From Prauserella shujinwangii (lineage in GTDB: Bacteria > Actinomycetota > Actinomycetes > Mycobacteriales > Pseudonocardiaceae): a stretch of DNA of 64,000 nucleotides. The DNA lies in the NCBI RefSeq assembly GCF_003001955.1, contig NZ_PVNH01000002.1:496001-560000 (forward strand). Direction: 5' to 3'. A program made the position numbers and the translations under genes. Under the pieces are notes generated by a model that saw nothing but the letters and a program-made list of their open reading frames with translations, made no database searches and was not told the origin of the DNA. Below, piece by piece: positions 33,564-42,498 of the stretch; positions within the stretch are counted from its first letter, which is position 1, and the number at the start of each line of letters is the position of its first letter.

Positions 33564-35114
33564 GTGCGTATCGGCATTGACGTCGGCGGCACGAACACCG
33601 ACGCGGTCCTGCTCGACGGCCGCCGTGTGCTCGCGGCGGTCAAGACGAGCACCACCGAGGACGTCACGTCCGGCATCGTGACCGCGATCGGCGAGCTGCA
33701 GCGGCAGCACGCGTTCGACCCGGCCGCGGTGCGGGCCGTGATGATCGGCACCACCCACTTCATCAACGCCCTCGTCGAGGCACGCAGGCTCGCCCCGACG
33801 GCGGCCCTGCGGCTGAGCCTGCCCGCCGGGGCCTCGCTGCCCCCGATGGTGGACTGGCCGCGGCGCCTCGTCGACGCGATCTCCGGACGCGCCTACCTCT
33901 GCCACGGCGGGCACGAGTTCGACGGAAGGCACATCGCCGAGCTGGACGAGGGCGAGTTGCGCAAGGCCGCCGAGGACATGGGCAGGGCCGGAGTGCGCAG
34001 CGTGGCCATCAGCTCGGTGTTCTCGCCGGTCAACGCCGAGTTCGAGACCAGGGCTGCGGAGATCGTCGCCGCCGAGCTGCCCGGCGTCGCGATCTCGCTG
34101 TCCCACGAGATCGGCCGCATCGGGTTGCTCGAACGGGAGAACGCGACCGTCGTCAACGCCGCGCTGCGCGAGCTGGCGGCCCACATCGTCGACGGGCTGG
34201 CGTCCTCGGTGAGCGGCGCGGGCATCACCGCGCCGCTCTACCTCAGCCAGAACGACGGCACCCTGATGGACGTCGACTTCGCCCGCCGCTACCCCGTCGC
34301 CACGTTCGCCTCGGGACCGACCAACTCGATGCGCGGTGCCGCCGTGCTGTCCGGACTGGACACGTGCGCGGTGGTGGACGTCGGGGGGACCACGAGCGAC
34401 ATCGGCGTGCTCGCGGGCGGGTTCCCGAGGGAGGCGACGACCGACGTCAGCGTCGCCGGTATCCGCACCAACTTCCGGATGCCCGACGTGCTCTCCATCG
34501 GCATCGGCGGTGGCAGCCTGGTCACCGGCGAGCCCGCCGATGTCGCCGTCGGCCCGCGGTCGGTGGGTTACGAGCTGACGGCGAAGGCGCTCGTGTTCGG
34601 CGGCGACACCCTCACCGCGACCGACATCGCCGTGGCCGCGGGGCGCGTCGCGATCGGGGATCCGGAGCGGGTCGCGCACCTCGACCCGGACCTGGTGCGG
34701 GCCGCGCTCGGCCGCATTGCCGCCGACGCGGCCGACGCCGTGGACCGGATGCGCACGTCCGCCGAGCCGCTGCCGGTGGTCGCGGTGGGCGGCGGGTCGA
34801 TCCTGCTGCCCGACGAGCTGGCCGGGACCGGCGAGGTGCACCGTCCCGAGCACTACGCGGTGGCGAACGCGATCGGCGCCGCCATCGCGCAGATCGGCGG
34901 CGAGGTCGACCGCGTGTACGCGATCGAGCCGGGGCACCGCGACTCGGTGGTGGACGAGGCGAAGCAGGAGGCCGTCGACCGCGCCGTCGCCGCGGGAGCG
35001 AGCCCGTCCACTGTGGAGATCGTCGACTTCGACGAGGTACCGATTCCCTACCTGCCGGGCAACGCCACCCGGATCAGGGTCAAGGCCGTCGGCGACCTGC
35101 AGCTGGGGGGCTGA
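33564..35114 (+). CDS. Hydantoinase/oxoprolinase A-like protein
   Basis: 516 residues. GTG after GAAGGAG. The N-terminal Hydant_A_N region begins RIGIDVGGTNTDAVLLDG, an actin/ASKHA-like phosphate loop. The HyuA domain follows with ATFASGPTNSMRGAAVLSG, VVDVGGTTSDIGVLAGG and IGIGGGSLV. ATP-dependent hydantoinases and oxoprolinases normally also have a B subunit (HyuB); none is present, and DUF917 genes take its place. It presumably acts with those proteins on a cyclic amide. It is 3 nt before the first DUF917 gene. Confidence 0.88.
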   Translation: MRIGIDVGGTNTDAVLLDGRRVLAAVKTSTTEDVTSGIVTAIGELQRQHAFDPAAVRAVMIGTTHFINALVEARRLAPTAALRLSLPAGASLPPMVDWPRRLVDAISGRAYLCHGGHEFDGRHIAELDEGELRKAAEDMGRAGVRSVAISSVFSPVNAEFETRAAEIVAAELPGVAISLSHEIGRIGLLERENATVVNAALRELAAHIVDGLASSVSGAGITAPLYLSQNDGTLMDVDFARRYPVATFASGPTNSMRGAAVLSGLDTCAVVDVGGTTSDIGVLAGGFPREATTDVSVAGIRTNFRMPDVLSIGIGGGSLVTGEPADVAVGPRSVGYELTAKALVFGGDTLTATDIAVAAGRVAIGDPERVAHLDPDLVRAALGRIAADAADAVDRMRTSAEPLPVVAVGGGSILLPDELAGTGEVHRPEHYAVANAIGAAIAQIGGEVDRVYAIEPGHRDSVVDEAKQEAVDRAVAAGASPSTVEIVDFDEVPIPYLPGNATRIRVKAVGDLQLGG

Positions 35115-35116
35115 AG

Positions 35117-36181
35117 ATGGGCACGACACGCGAGATCACACTGTCCGATCTGGACGACATCAGCCGGGGCGCGGCGATACTGGGCACGGGTGGCGGAGGC
35201 GACCCCTACATCGGACGGCTGCTCGCCACCGCCGCGCTGCGCGAGCACGGCCCGGTCCCGCTGGTGGACCTCGGCGAGCTGGAGCCCGGCGCCGCGGTGC
35301 TACCGGTCGCGATGATGGGCGCGCCGACGGTCATGGTGGAGAAGCTGCCCTCGGTCGACCAGATCGGCCTCGCCGCCACCACCCTGGCCACCTACCTCGG
35401 CCGCGAGCTCACCCACGTCGCCTGCGCGGAGGCCGGGGGCGTCAACTCGCTGATCCCGGTGGCCGCGGCGGCGCAGCTGGGCCTCCCGCTCGTGGACGCC
35501 GACGGCATGGGCCGCGCGTTCCCCGAGATCCAGATGGTGCTGCCCACGCTGTACGGCATCCGGGCCACGCCGATGGCGATCGCCGACGAGAAAGGCAACC
35601 GCGGCGTCCTCGACACGGTGGACAACCACTGGGCGGAACGGCTGGCCCGCAGCGCCACGATCGACATGGGCTGCTCGGCGATGATCAGCACCTACGCCAT
35701 GACGGGTGCGCAGGCCCGCGACTCGCTCGTCCCCGGCACGCTGTCCCTGTGCGCCGAACTGGGGGCGCTCGTCCGGTCCGCCCGAGCCGGGTTCCGCGAC
35801 CCGGTGGACGCGGTGGTCGCCCGGCTCGGCGGCAGGCGGCTGTTCACCGGCAAGGTCACCGACGTGGTGCGCCGCACCGTCACCGGCTTCGCACGCGGCG
35901 AGGCGACGCTGGCCGGGATGGACGGCGACACCGGTGCCGAGCTGGTGCTGCGGTTCCAGAACGAGCACCTGGTCGCCGAGCGCGACGGCACGACCGTCGC
36001 GGCCGTGCCGGACCTCGTCTGCACGCTCGACCGCGAGTCCGGCGAGGCGGTCACCACCGAGAGCCTGCGGTACGGCCAGCGGCTCACCGTGATCGCCGCA
36101 CCGGCCGACCCGCGCTGGCACTCGCCGGAAGGGCTGGCGCTCGCCGGCCCCGCGTACTTCGGGTACGAGGTCGCCCGATGA
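35117..36181 (+). CDS. DUF917 (S-methyl thiohydantoin desulfurase-like) protein 1
   Basis: 354 residues. DUF917 N-terminal motif GAAILGTGGGGDPYIGRLL, then VDADGMGRAFPEIQM, conserved throughout the family, and the C-terminal FQNEHLVAERDG and TTESLRYGQR. The family has been linked to S-methyl-thiohydantoin desulfuration and to hydantoin-type gene clusters. It is paralogous to the next two genes. It overlaps protein 2 by 4 nt (ATGA), so subunits of one complex are plausible. Confidence 0.85.
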   Translation: MGTTREITLSDLDDISRGAAILGTGGGGDPYIGRLLATAALREHGPVPLVDLGELEPGAAVLPVAMMGAPTVMVEKLPSVDQIGLAATTLATYLGRELTHVACAEAGGVNSLIPVAAAAQLGLPLVDADGMGRAFPEIQMVLPTLYGIRATPMAIADEKGNRGVLDTVDNHWAERLARSATIDMGCSAMISTYAMTGAQARDSLVPGTLSLCAELGALVRSARAGFRDPVDAVVARLGGRRLFTGKVTDVVRRTVTGFARGEATLAGMDGDTGAELVLRFQNEHLVAERDGTTVAAVPDLVCTLDRESGEAVTTESLRYGQRLTVIAAPADPRWHSPEGLALAGPAYFGYEVAR

Positions 36182-37290
36182 GCTGGCTGCTAACCGAGGC
36201 GCACCTCACCGACCTCGCACGGGGAGCCGCCGTGCTGGGCACCGGCGGTGGCGGCGACCCCTACGTCGGCAGGCTCCTCGTCCGGGAGGCGATCCGCGAG
36301 TACGGCCCGGTGACGGTGCTCGACCCGGACGAGCTGGCCGACGACGCGCTGGTGATCCCGACCGCGCAGATGGGCGCGCCGACGGTGGTGTTCGAGAAGC
36401 TGCCGCGCGGTACCGAGGCGGTGGCGGCCCTGCACGCGCTGGAGACGCACCTCGGCCGCAGGGCCACGGCCACCATGCCGATCGAGTGCGGCGGCATCAA
36501 CTCGATGATCCCGCTCGTCGTGGCCGCGCGGACGGGCCTGCCCGTGGTGGACGCCGACGGCATGGGCCGCGCGTTTCCCGAGCTGCAGATGGAGACGTTC
36601 GGCGTGTACGGCGTGCCGGGCTCGCCGATGGCGGTGGCCGGGGAGCGTGGCGAGACCACGGTGATCGACACGGGGCCGGACAACCGGCACATGGAGTGGC
36701 TGGCCAGGGGCGTGACCATCCGGCTGGGCGGGGTGGCGCACATCGCCGAGTACGCGATGCGCGGCAGCGACGTGCGGCGCACCGCGATCCCGCGCACCCT
36801 GACGCTGGCGCTCACCGTCGGCCGGGCCATCCGGGAGGCCCGCGAGCGGGCCGCGGACCCGATCGCCCACCTCGCCTCGGCGCTGGGCGGCACCCTCTAC
36901 CCCCACCTCAGGGTGCTGTTCCGGGGCAAGCTGACCGACGTGGAACGGCGCACCGAGGCCGGGTTCGCCCGGGGCCGGGCGGCGGCGACGTCGTTCACCG
37001 GGGAGCACAAGCTGGAGCTGGAGTTCCAGAACGAGAACCTGGTGGCGCTCGTCGATGGCGAGCCGCGCTGCGTGGTGCCCGACCTGGTGTGCGTCCTCGA
37101 CGCCGAGCGCGCGGAGCCCATCACCACCGAGACCCTGCGCTACGGCCAGCGGGTCACCGTGGTCGGGATCTCGACCCCCGGCCTGATGCGCACCCCGGAG
37201 GCGCTGGCCGTGTTCGGGCCCGGCGCGTTCGGCCTGCCGTACGAGTTCCGCCCGGTCGAGTACCTCGCGGACTTCCCGCCGGACGGCTGA
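36178..37290 (+). CDS. DUF917 (S-methyl thiohydantoin desulfurase-like) protein 2
   Basis: 370 residues with the same hallmark motifs as protein 1: GAAVLGTGGGGDPYVGRLL, CGGINSMIP, VDADGMGRAFPELQM, FQNENLVALVDG and TTETLRYGQRV. Both retain the glycine loop and the VDADGMGRAFPE segment, implying two competent copies. It begins at the ATGA overlap with protein 1 and ends 18 nt before protein 3. Confidence 0.85.
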   Translation: MSWLLTEAHLTDLARGAAVLGTGGGGDPYVGRLLVREAIREYGPVTVLDPDELADDALVIPTAQMGAPTVVFEKLPRGTEAVAALHALETHLGRRATATMPIECGGINSMIPLVVAARTGLPVVDADGMGRAFPELQMETFGVYGVPGSPMAVAGERGETTVIDTGPDNRHMEWLARGVTIRLGGVAHIAEYAMRGSDVRRTAIPRTLTLALTVGRAIREARERAADPIAHLASALGGTLYPHLRVLFRGKLTDVERRTEAGFARGRAAATSFTGEHKLELEFQNENLVALVDGEPRCVVPDLVCVLDAERAEPITTETLRYGQRVTVVGISTPGLMRTPEALAVFGPGAFGLPYEFRPVEYLADFPPDG

Positions 37291-37308
37291 GCTGGGCAGA
37301 CTGTCCGC

Positions 37309-38385
37309 ATGCGCATCGACCTCGCCGACGTGCCCGCCCTCGAACGGGGGGTCTCGCTGCTCGGCTCGGGCGGCGGCGGGGACACCGTGACCGCGGCCGC
37401 ACTGCTGCGCCGATGGCTGGCGGACGCGGCGGGCGGCGCGGTCCGGCTCACCGCCGCGAGAGACCTGCCGCCGGGCACGCGGGTGGTGCCGCTCGGTCTG
37501 GTGGGGGCGACGGCCGTGTTCACCGAGAAGCTGCCCGGCGGGGGCGAGTTCCGGGCGGCCGTCGCCGCGATCGAGCGCTGGACGGGCGAACGGGCGGACG
37601 CGCTGATGTCCATCGAGGTGGGCGGGCTGAACGGGGTGCTCCCGCTCGCCGCGGCCGCCGACCTCCGCTTGTCCTATGTGGATGCCGACCTGTCGGGGCG
37701 GGGGCTGCCCCGGCTCGACCAGCTCTCGGTGGCGGCCGCGGGGCGGGGACTGGCCCCGGTGGCGCTCGCCGAGCCGGGCGGGCAGGTGCTGGTGCTCGCC
37801 GACGGCACTCCCGCCGAGATCGAGCGCACGGTGCGGTCGTTCCTCACCGGCTCCGGCGGCTGGGCGGTGCTGGCGCTCGCCCCGATCCTGGCCGGGGACC
37901 TGCCCGGCTGCTCGGTGCTGGGCACGACGAGCGGGGCGCTGGACCTGGGCCGCCGGGTGCTCGCGGCGGGGGAGAGTCCCGGCGCGGACCGGCTGGCCGC
38001 CGCCACCGGCGGCCGGGTGCTGACGCTGGGCCGGGTGCTGGAGGTGGCGCACCGGATGGGGCCGGGCGAGCACGGCAGGCCCGGGTTCGGCCGGGGCAGC
38101 GTCACGGTGACCGACCACGCCACCCGCTCGCTGCTGCGCCTGGAGATGGAGAACGAGTACCTGCTCGCCCTGCGGGACGGCGAGGTCGTGGCGTCCACTC
38201 CGGACGTGCTCGCGGTGCTGGACCGCAGGACGTGCGTGCCGATCTCCACCGAGGTGCTGCGCCACGGGACCGAGGTGGCGGTGCTCCAGCTGCCCGCCGC
38301 CGGGTTCTGGACCGACCCGCGGCACGCGCCCGCCCTGCGGCCCCGCGCCTACGGCATCGACTCCGACCCGGTGCTGCTGCGATGA
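37309..38385 (+). CDS. DUF917-like protein 3, diverged
   Basis: 358 residues. Glycine loop GVSLLGSGGGGDTVTAA, VGGLNGVLPL and YVDADLSGRGLPRLDQ. Compared with proteins 1 and 2, the invariant DADGMGRAFPE has become DADLSGRGLPR. The late MENEYLLALRDG and STEVLRHGTEV are still recognisable. This is the most divergent of the three and may be a regulatory or substrate-specific partner. It overlaps the PucR gene by 4 nt. Confidence 0.8.
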   Translation: MRIDLADVPALERGVSLLGSGGGGDTVTAAALLRRWLADAAGGAVRLTAARDLPPGTRVVPLGLVGATAVFTEKLPGGGEFRAAVAAIERWTGERADALMSIEVGGLNGVLPLAAAADLRLSYVDADLSGRGLPRLDQLSVAAAGRGLAPVALAEPGGQVLVLADGTPAEIERTVRSFLTGSGGWAVLALAPILAGDLPGCSVLGTTSGALDLGRRVLAAGESPGADRLAAATGGRVLTLGRVLEVAHRMGPGEHGRPGFGRGSVTVTDHATRSLLRLEMENEYLLALRDGEVVASTPDVLAVLDRRTCVPISTEVLRHGTEVAVLQLPAAGFWTDPRHAPALRPRAYGIDSDPVLLR

Positions 38386-39902
38386 GCGTCCCGGTGCGCA
38401 GGCTGCTCGCGCTGCCCGAATGGGCCGGGACCGTGCGCGTGATGGCGGGTGCCGAGGGGCTGGACCGGACGGTGGCGCTGCCCCGGCCGGTGAGCGACCT
38501 CTCCCCCGAGCACACCGTCGGCGCGGGCGAACTGGTCGTGGCCACCGGCCCGATGCCGCAGGGCGACTGGCGGATCGACGCGCTGCTGCGTCGGGTGGCC
38601 GACGCGGCGGGCGCGGGCGTTCTCCTGCCCGCCACCGCCTTGCTGGAGGGCACCCGCCGCCTCGCCGACCGGCTCGCCGTGCCGCTGCTCACCGCGACGA
38701 GCGAACCGCTCGACCTGCTCGTGGCCGCGCGGCTGCTGCTGGCGGAGCCGGAGCTGGACCGGGCGGAGCTCGTGCTGGCCACGCACCGGGCGCTCGGCGA
38801 GCGCCCGCGCCCGCCGGAGGAGGTGGTGACCGCGCTGGCGACGGTGCTGCGGGCCCCGGTGGCACTGCTCGACGACGGCGGCACACCGGTGGCGGGTGAG
38901 CTCCGCGACCCCGGCCTGGTGCGGGTCGCCGAACCGGTGCCGCAACGCGTCGCACTCGACGACGGCGTGCTGCTCGCCCATCCCGTCCCGCTGCCCTCGG
39001 CCCCGCGCCCCGCCCTGTGGCTGGCCACCGAGCTGCGCGGCGCCGCCGCGGAACGGGCCGAGTCGGTGCCGCAGGCGCTCGCCGTCGCGGCAGGCGCGGC
39101 GCAACGCTGGCTGCTGACCCACCGGCTGGAGCTGGAGCGCGACGCGCGGGCCCGGTCGGCGCTGCTCGGGGACCTGCTGCGGATCGACGGCGAGCCCGGT
39201 GACGACCTGCGCCGCCGGGCGGCCGACGCGGGCTGGCGGCTCGGCGGCTGGCACGTGGGCATCCGCATCGGCACCACGTCCGCCGTGGACAACGTGGCCA
39301 GGGGCGCCGAGGTGACGCGGGCGCTGCGCGCGGTGGACATCGACGCGATCGTGGTCGAGCACGGGGACGGCTGGACCGCCTGGATCACGGTGGACGAGGA
39401 GCCCACCGCGACGCGGGTCCGGGCACTGGGCAAGCGTTTGCGCGCCGCGCACCACGAGCTGCGCGCGACGATGGGCGCGCACATGGGCGTCGGCAGGCCG
39501 CATGCCGGGCCGGACGGGCTCGCGGCGACCGTGGCGGAGGCGAGCGACGCGGCCCGGCTGGCCGCGACCCGGCCGGAGTCCGGCACGTTCCTGCACGTCG
39601 ACCAGCTCGGCATGGCGCAGCTGCTGCTGGAGTGGACGCGCACGGACACGTTCGAGCCCGCCGCGCGGGCACTGCTCGCGCCGCTGCGCGGGCAGCCCGG
39701 CGACCTGGTCCGCACGCTGGCGACCTACCTCGACGCCGAGTCGTCGATCACCGAGACGGCCGCGGTGCTCGGCGTGCACCGGAACACGGTGGCCGCGCGC
39801 ATCGAACGGGTCGAGCGGGAGCTCGGGGTCGACCTCCGGCACCGCGACGAGCGGCTCGCCCTGCACCTCGCCTGCCGCACCGTGACCCTCGCCGACTCGT
39901 GA
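38382..39902 (+). CDS. PucR-family transcriptional regulator
   Basis: 506 residues. N-terminal purine-catabolism PucR domain (VPVRRLLALPEWAGTVRVMAG..., about 1-115), a GGDEF-like CdaR middle, and the C-terminal HTH_30: LVRTLATYLDAESSITETAAVLGVHRNTVAARIERVERELG trimmed to residues ~445-490. PucR proteins govern purine, allantoin and ureide catabolism. Encoded last in the DUF917 operon with an ATGA overlap, it is likely the pathway's own activator. It ends in TCG TGA of a half-palindrome resembling family A. Confidence 0.88.
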   Translation: MSVPVRRLLALPEWAGTVRVMAGAEGLDRTVALPRPVSDLSPEHTVGAGELVVATGPMPQGDWRIDALLRRVADAAGAGVLLPATALLEGTRRLADRLAVPLLTATSEPLDLLVAARLLLAEPELDRAELVLATHRALGERPRPPEEVVTALATVLRAPVALLDDGGTPVAGELRDPGLVRVAEPVPQRVALDDGVLLAHPVPLPSAPRPALWLATELRGAAAERAESVPQALAVAAGAAQRWLLTHRLELERDARARSALLGDLLRIDGEPGDDLRRRAADAGWRLGGWHVGIRIGTTSAVDNVARGAEVTRALRAVDIDAIVVEHGDGWTAWITVDEEPTATRVRALGKRLRAAHHELRATMGAHMGVGRPHAGPDGLAATVAEASDAARLAATRPESGTFLHVDQLGMAQLLLEWTRTDTFEPAARALLAPLRGQPGDLVRTLATYLDAESSITETAAVLGVHRNTVAARIERVERELGVDLRHRDERLALHLACRTVTLADS

Positions 39903-39956
39903 GCGGACAACGCCGCGGCGCGGAGCGCGCCTCCCGGCCGGGGTGGCGGGCGGGCG

Positions 39957-41120
39957 TCAGGAACGCTGCCCGCTGACAAGGGCGTCCACGGTGGCGGCGG
40001 CGAGCATCTCGTCGGCGACCAGTCCCGCCAGCCCCACGATGACCCCGTTCTCCCCGAGTCCGGAGGCGGCGATGTCCAGCTTGCGCAGCGCACTCTCCTG
40101 CGCGTGCGTCTCCACGGTCCGGCGCAGGCTGTCGAGGAACGGCGGGAGCACCCCGACGGCGCCGCCGAGGCGTACGTACTTCGGGTTGACGATGGTCACC
40201 AGGGTCGCCAGCACGACACCGACCAGGCGGCCCGCCGACCGCACCGCCCGCACCGCCTCGGGCCTGCCCTGGCCGACCCTGCGGACCACGTCGTCGACGG
40301 AGCGCACCCCGGTCTCCCTCAGCTGCCGGACCAGTGCCTGGCCGCTCGCGCTCGCCGCGACGCAGCCCCGTCGCCCGCACGTGCAGCGCTGCTCGCTGCC
40401 CTCGATGCGCATATGCCCGATCTCGCCCGCGGCTCCGGTCTCGCCTCGGTGCACCCGCCCCCCGATCACCACGCCCGACCCGATGCCCGTGCCCACCTTC
40501 ACCCCGACGAGCGTCGCGGCCGGTCTGCCCATCGCGTAGTAGTCACCGAGCGCGAGGGCGTTGGCGTCGTTCTCCAGCAGGACCGGCACCCCGAACTCCT
40601 CGGTGAACGGGTCCCGCAACGGGCTGCCGTTCCAGCCGGGCATCGTCGGTGGCGCGACGGTGACCCCGCGCACGTGATCGATCTGCCCGGGCACGGAGAA
40701 CGCGATCGCGCACAGTGATCCGGCACGTCCCACCTCGGCCAGCAGGTCGCGGCCTGTCCCGATCAGCAGCGGCACGACCTCGGCGGGCTCGTGCCGCGCG
40801 GGCAGCCGCAGGTCCCGCCGGGCGAACACGGTGCCACGCAGATCCACGACCGCGAGCGTCGCGTGGCTCTGGCCGAGGTCGGCGACGAGCGCGGTGCGGC
40901 CGCTGTCGTTGACCGCCAGCACCTCGGCGCGCCGCCCGCCGCTCGATTCCCGGTACCCGGCCTGGCTCAGCAGTCCCGCCCTGCGCAGGGCGTCGAGCCG
41001 CTCCACGAGCGTCACGCGGGAGAGCCCGACGCGCTCCTGCAACTCGTGCCGGGTCAGCGGGCCCTCGGCGCGGAGGACCGCGAGCACGTGTCCGGCAGAC
41101 GACGGACCTGGGTCGGGCAT
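39957..41120 (-). CDS. ROK-family transcriptional repressor
   Basis: 387 residues from ATG; GTG codons at 41138 and 41144 are alternatives. N-terminal winged helix (LRAEGPLTRHELQERVGLSRVTLVERLDAL trimmed to about 15-55) and ROK sugar-kinase fold with VLLENDANALALGD and GTGIGSGVVIGGRV. The ROK zinc motif is GEIGHMRIEGSEQRCTCGRRGC, with CxCGxxGC intact. It should sense a sugar or sugar phosphate. It is divergent from the ABC importer and GH63-like hydrolase, which it most likely represses. Confidence 0.9.
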   Translation of the reverse strand: MPDPGPSSAGHVLAVLRAEGPLTRHELQERVGLSRVTLVERLDALRRAGLLSQAGYRESSGGRRAEVLAVNDSGRTALVADLGQSHATLAVVDLRGTVFARRDLRLPARHEPAEVVPLLIGTGRDLLAEVGRAGSLCAIAFSVPGQIDHVRGVTVAPPTMPGWNGSPLRDPFTEEFGVPVLLENDANALALGDYYAMGRPAATLVGVKVGTGIGSGVVIGGRVHRGETGAAGEIGHMRIEGSEQRCTCGRRGCVAASASGQALVRQLRETGVRSVDDVVRRVGQGRPEAVRAVRSAGRLVGVVLATLVTIVNPKYVRLGGAVGVLPPFLDSLRRTVETHAQESALRKLDIAASGLGENGVIVGLAGLVADEMLAAATVDALVSGQRS

Positions 41121-41121
41121 G

Positions 41122-41164
41122 TTGACAGGATGCCGCACCTCCACTTACGTTAAGCGCCTTGACA
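41122..41164. promoter_or_regulatory. Overlapping divergent promoters of the ROK/ABC sugar locus
   Basis: Plus strand: TTGACA (41122-41127), 18 nt, TACGTT (41146-41151), reading to the binding protein. Minus strand: TAACGT at 41152-41147 reading to the ROK gene. The two -10 boxes share the central ACGT core. A second TTGACA is at 41159-41164. One bound repressor could block both directions. Confidence 0.55.
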
Positions 41165-41193
41165 GAAGTGAATTCACCACAATGGGGGTCCGG

Positions 41194-42498
41194 ATGCCGC
41201 GAATCACCGTCTCCCGCAGGGCGGTGCTGCGCACGGCCGGGCTCGGCGCCGCCGCGCTGGCCGCGGGTTGCACGGGTTTCGCCACGACGGGTGGCGGCGG
41301 CATGGTGTTCCTCTCCACGCAGTTCCGCCCGGTCGACGAGGCGCAGCGCTTCCGCGACCTGCTCGCCCGCACGATCTCCGGGGTCAGCTACGTGACGATC
41401 GAGGAGGGCCCGTTCGCAGGCCAGGTACGCAGTCAGGTCGACGCGGGCGCCACGCGGATCGGGCTGCTCGGTGGGCTGCACGGCGATCTCGCGCCGCTCG
41501 CGGACGGCTACCTCGAGGACGTCACCGACGTGCTGGCTCGGCTCGGCGACCACCGCTGGCCCGCCGACTACCTGGAACTGGCGAGGGCGGGCTCCGACCG
41601 CACGTGGTACGTCCCGTGGGCCACGGCGAGCTACATCCTCGCGGCGCACCAGGACGCGCTGGAAAACCTGCCGTCCGGAGTGGACCCGGCCGCACTGAGC
41701 TACGACGATCTTCTCGACTGGGCCGTCGCCGCGCGGCGCGCCGAGGGCCGCCCGGTGCTCGGCCTCCCCGCGGGGCCCAAGGGATTGCTGCACCGCTTCA
41801 CGCAGGGCTACCTGCTGCCCTCCTTCACCGGAGGACAGATCACCACGTTCCGCTCCGCCGAGGCCGTCACCGCGTGGGAGTACCTGCGGGAGCTGTGGGC
41901 GAACTGCGTCCCGTCGAGCACGACGTACGACTTCATGCAGGAACCCATGGAGAGCGGGGAGGTCCGGCTGGCCTGGGACCACGTCGTCCGGCTCGTCTCG
42001 GCACCGCGGCAGCGACCGGACAGCTGGCGGATGCTGCCCAGCCCACGGGGCCCGCGTGGGCTCGGGTACATGGCCGTGCTCGCCGGTATGGCGATTCCGA
42101 AGGGCAGCACCGACCCGGAGCTCGCCCGGCGCACCATCGAGGCGCTCAGCCTGCCGCGCACCCAGGTGGAGCTGCTGCGTTCCAACAGCTTCTTCCCCGC
42201 CGTCGCCGCCGACCTGCCGGACGACCTCTCCCCGGCGATCGCGATGGAGGCCCAAGCCGTGCGCCGCCAGCAGGACGCCGAGGACGCGATCCTCTCGCTG
42301 CCGCCGGTCGGGCTCGGCGAACGCGAAGGGGAGGTGAGCAAGGTCTTCCAGGACACCTTCCGGTCGATCGTGCTCGACGGCGCGCCGATCCGGTCCACAC
42401 TGGACGGCCAGGCCCGTGTGCTGCAGGGCATCCTCGACGAGTTGCGGGTCCCCTGCTGGGCACCCGACCCACCCGCCGGACGTTGTGAGGTGTCGTGA
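41194..42498 (+). CDS. ABC sugar transporter substrate-binding lipoprotein
   Basis: 434 residues from the ATG with GGGGG 6 nt upstream; an ATG at 41182 is possible. The N-terminus carries a twin-arginine motif, SRRAVLRTAG, and a lipobox LAAGC, so it is a Tat-exported lipoprotein. Family 1 solute-binding fold, with YVPWATASYILAAH and WRMLPSPRGPRGLGYMA. It delivers a carbohydrate or glycoside to the permeases that follow. Confidence 0.85.
   Translation: MPRITVSRRAVLRTAGLGAAALAAGCTGFATTGGGGMVFLSTQFRPVDEAQRFRDLLARTISGVSYVTIEEGPFAGQVRSQVDAGATRIGLLGGLHGDLAPLADGYLEDVTDVLARLGDHRWPADYLELARAGSDRTWYVPWATASYILAAHQDALENLPSGVDPAALSYDDLLDWAVAARRAEGRPVLGLPAGPKGLLHRFTQGYLLPSFTGGQITTFRSAEAVTAWEYLRELWANCVPSSTTYDFMQEPMESGEVRLAWDHVVRLVSAPRQRPDSWRMLPSPRGPRGLGYMAVLAGMAIPKGSTDPELARRTIEALSLPRTQVELLRSNSFFPAVAADLPDDLSPAIAMEAQAVRRQQDAEDAILSLPPVGLGEREGEVSKVFQDTFRSIVLDGAPIRSTLDGQARVLQGILDELRVPCWAPDPPAGRCEVS

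Noticed and set aside
39897-39926. Possible fourth family A palindrome after PucR
   Set aside because: Has the CTCGTGAG start with TCG TGA stop and a CGCCGCGGCG core, but no CTCACGAG right arm. At best a degenerate half copy, so not listed as a repeat.
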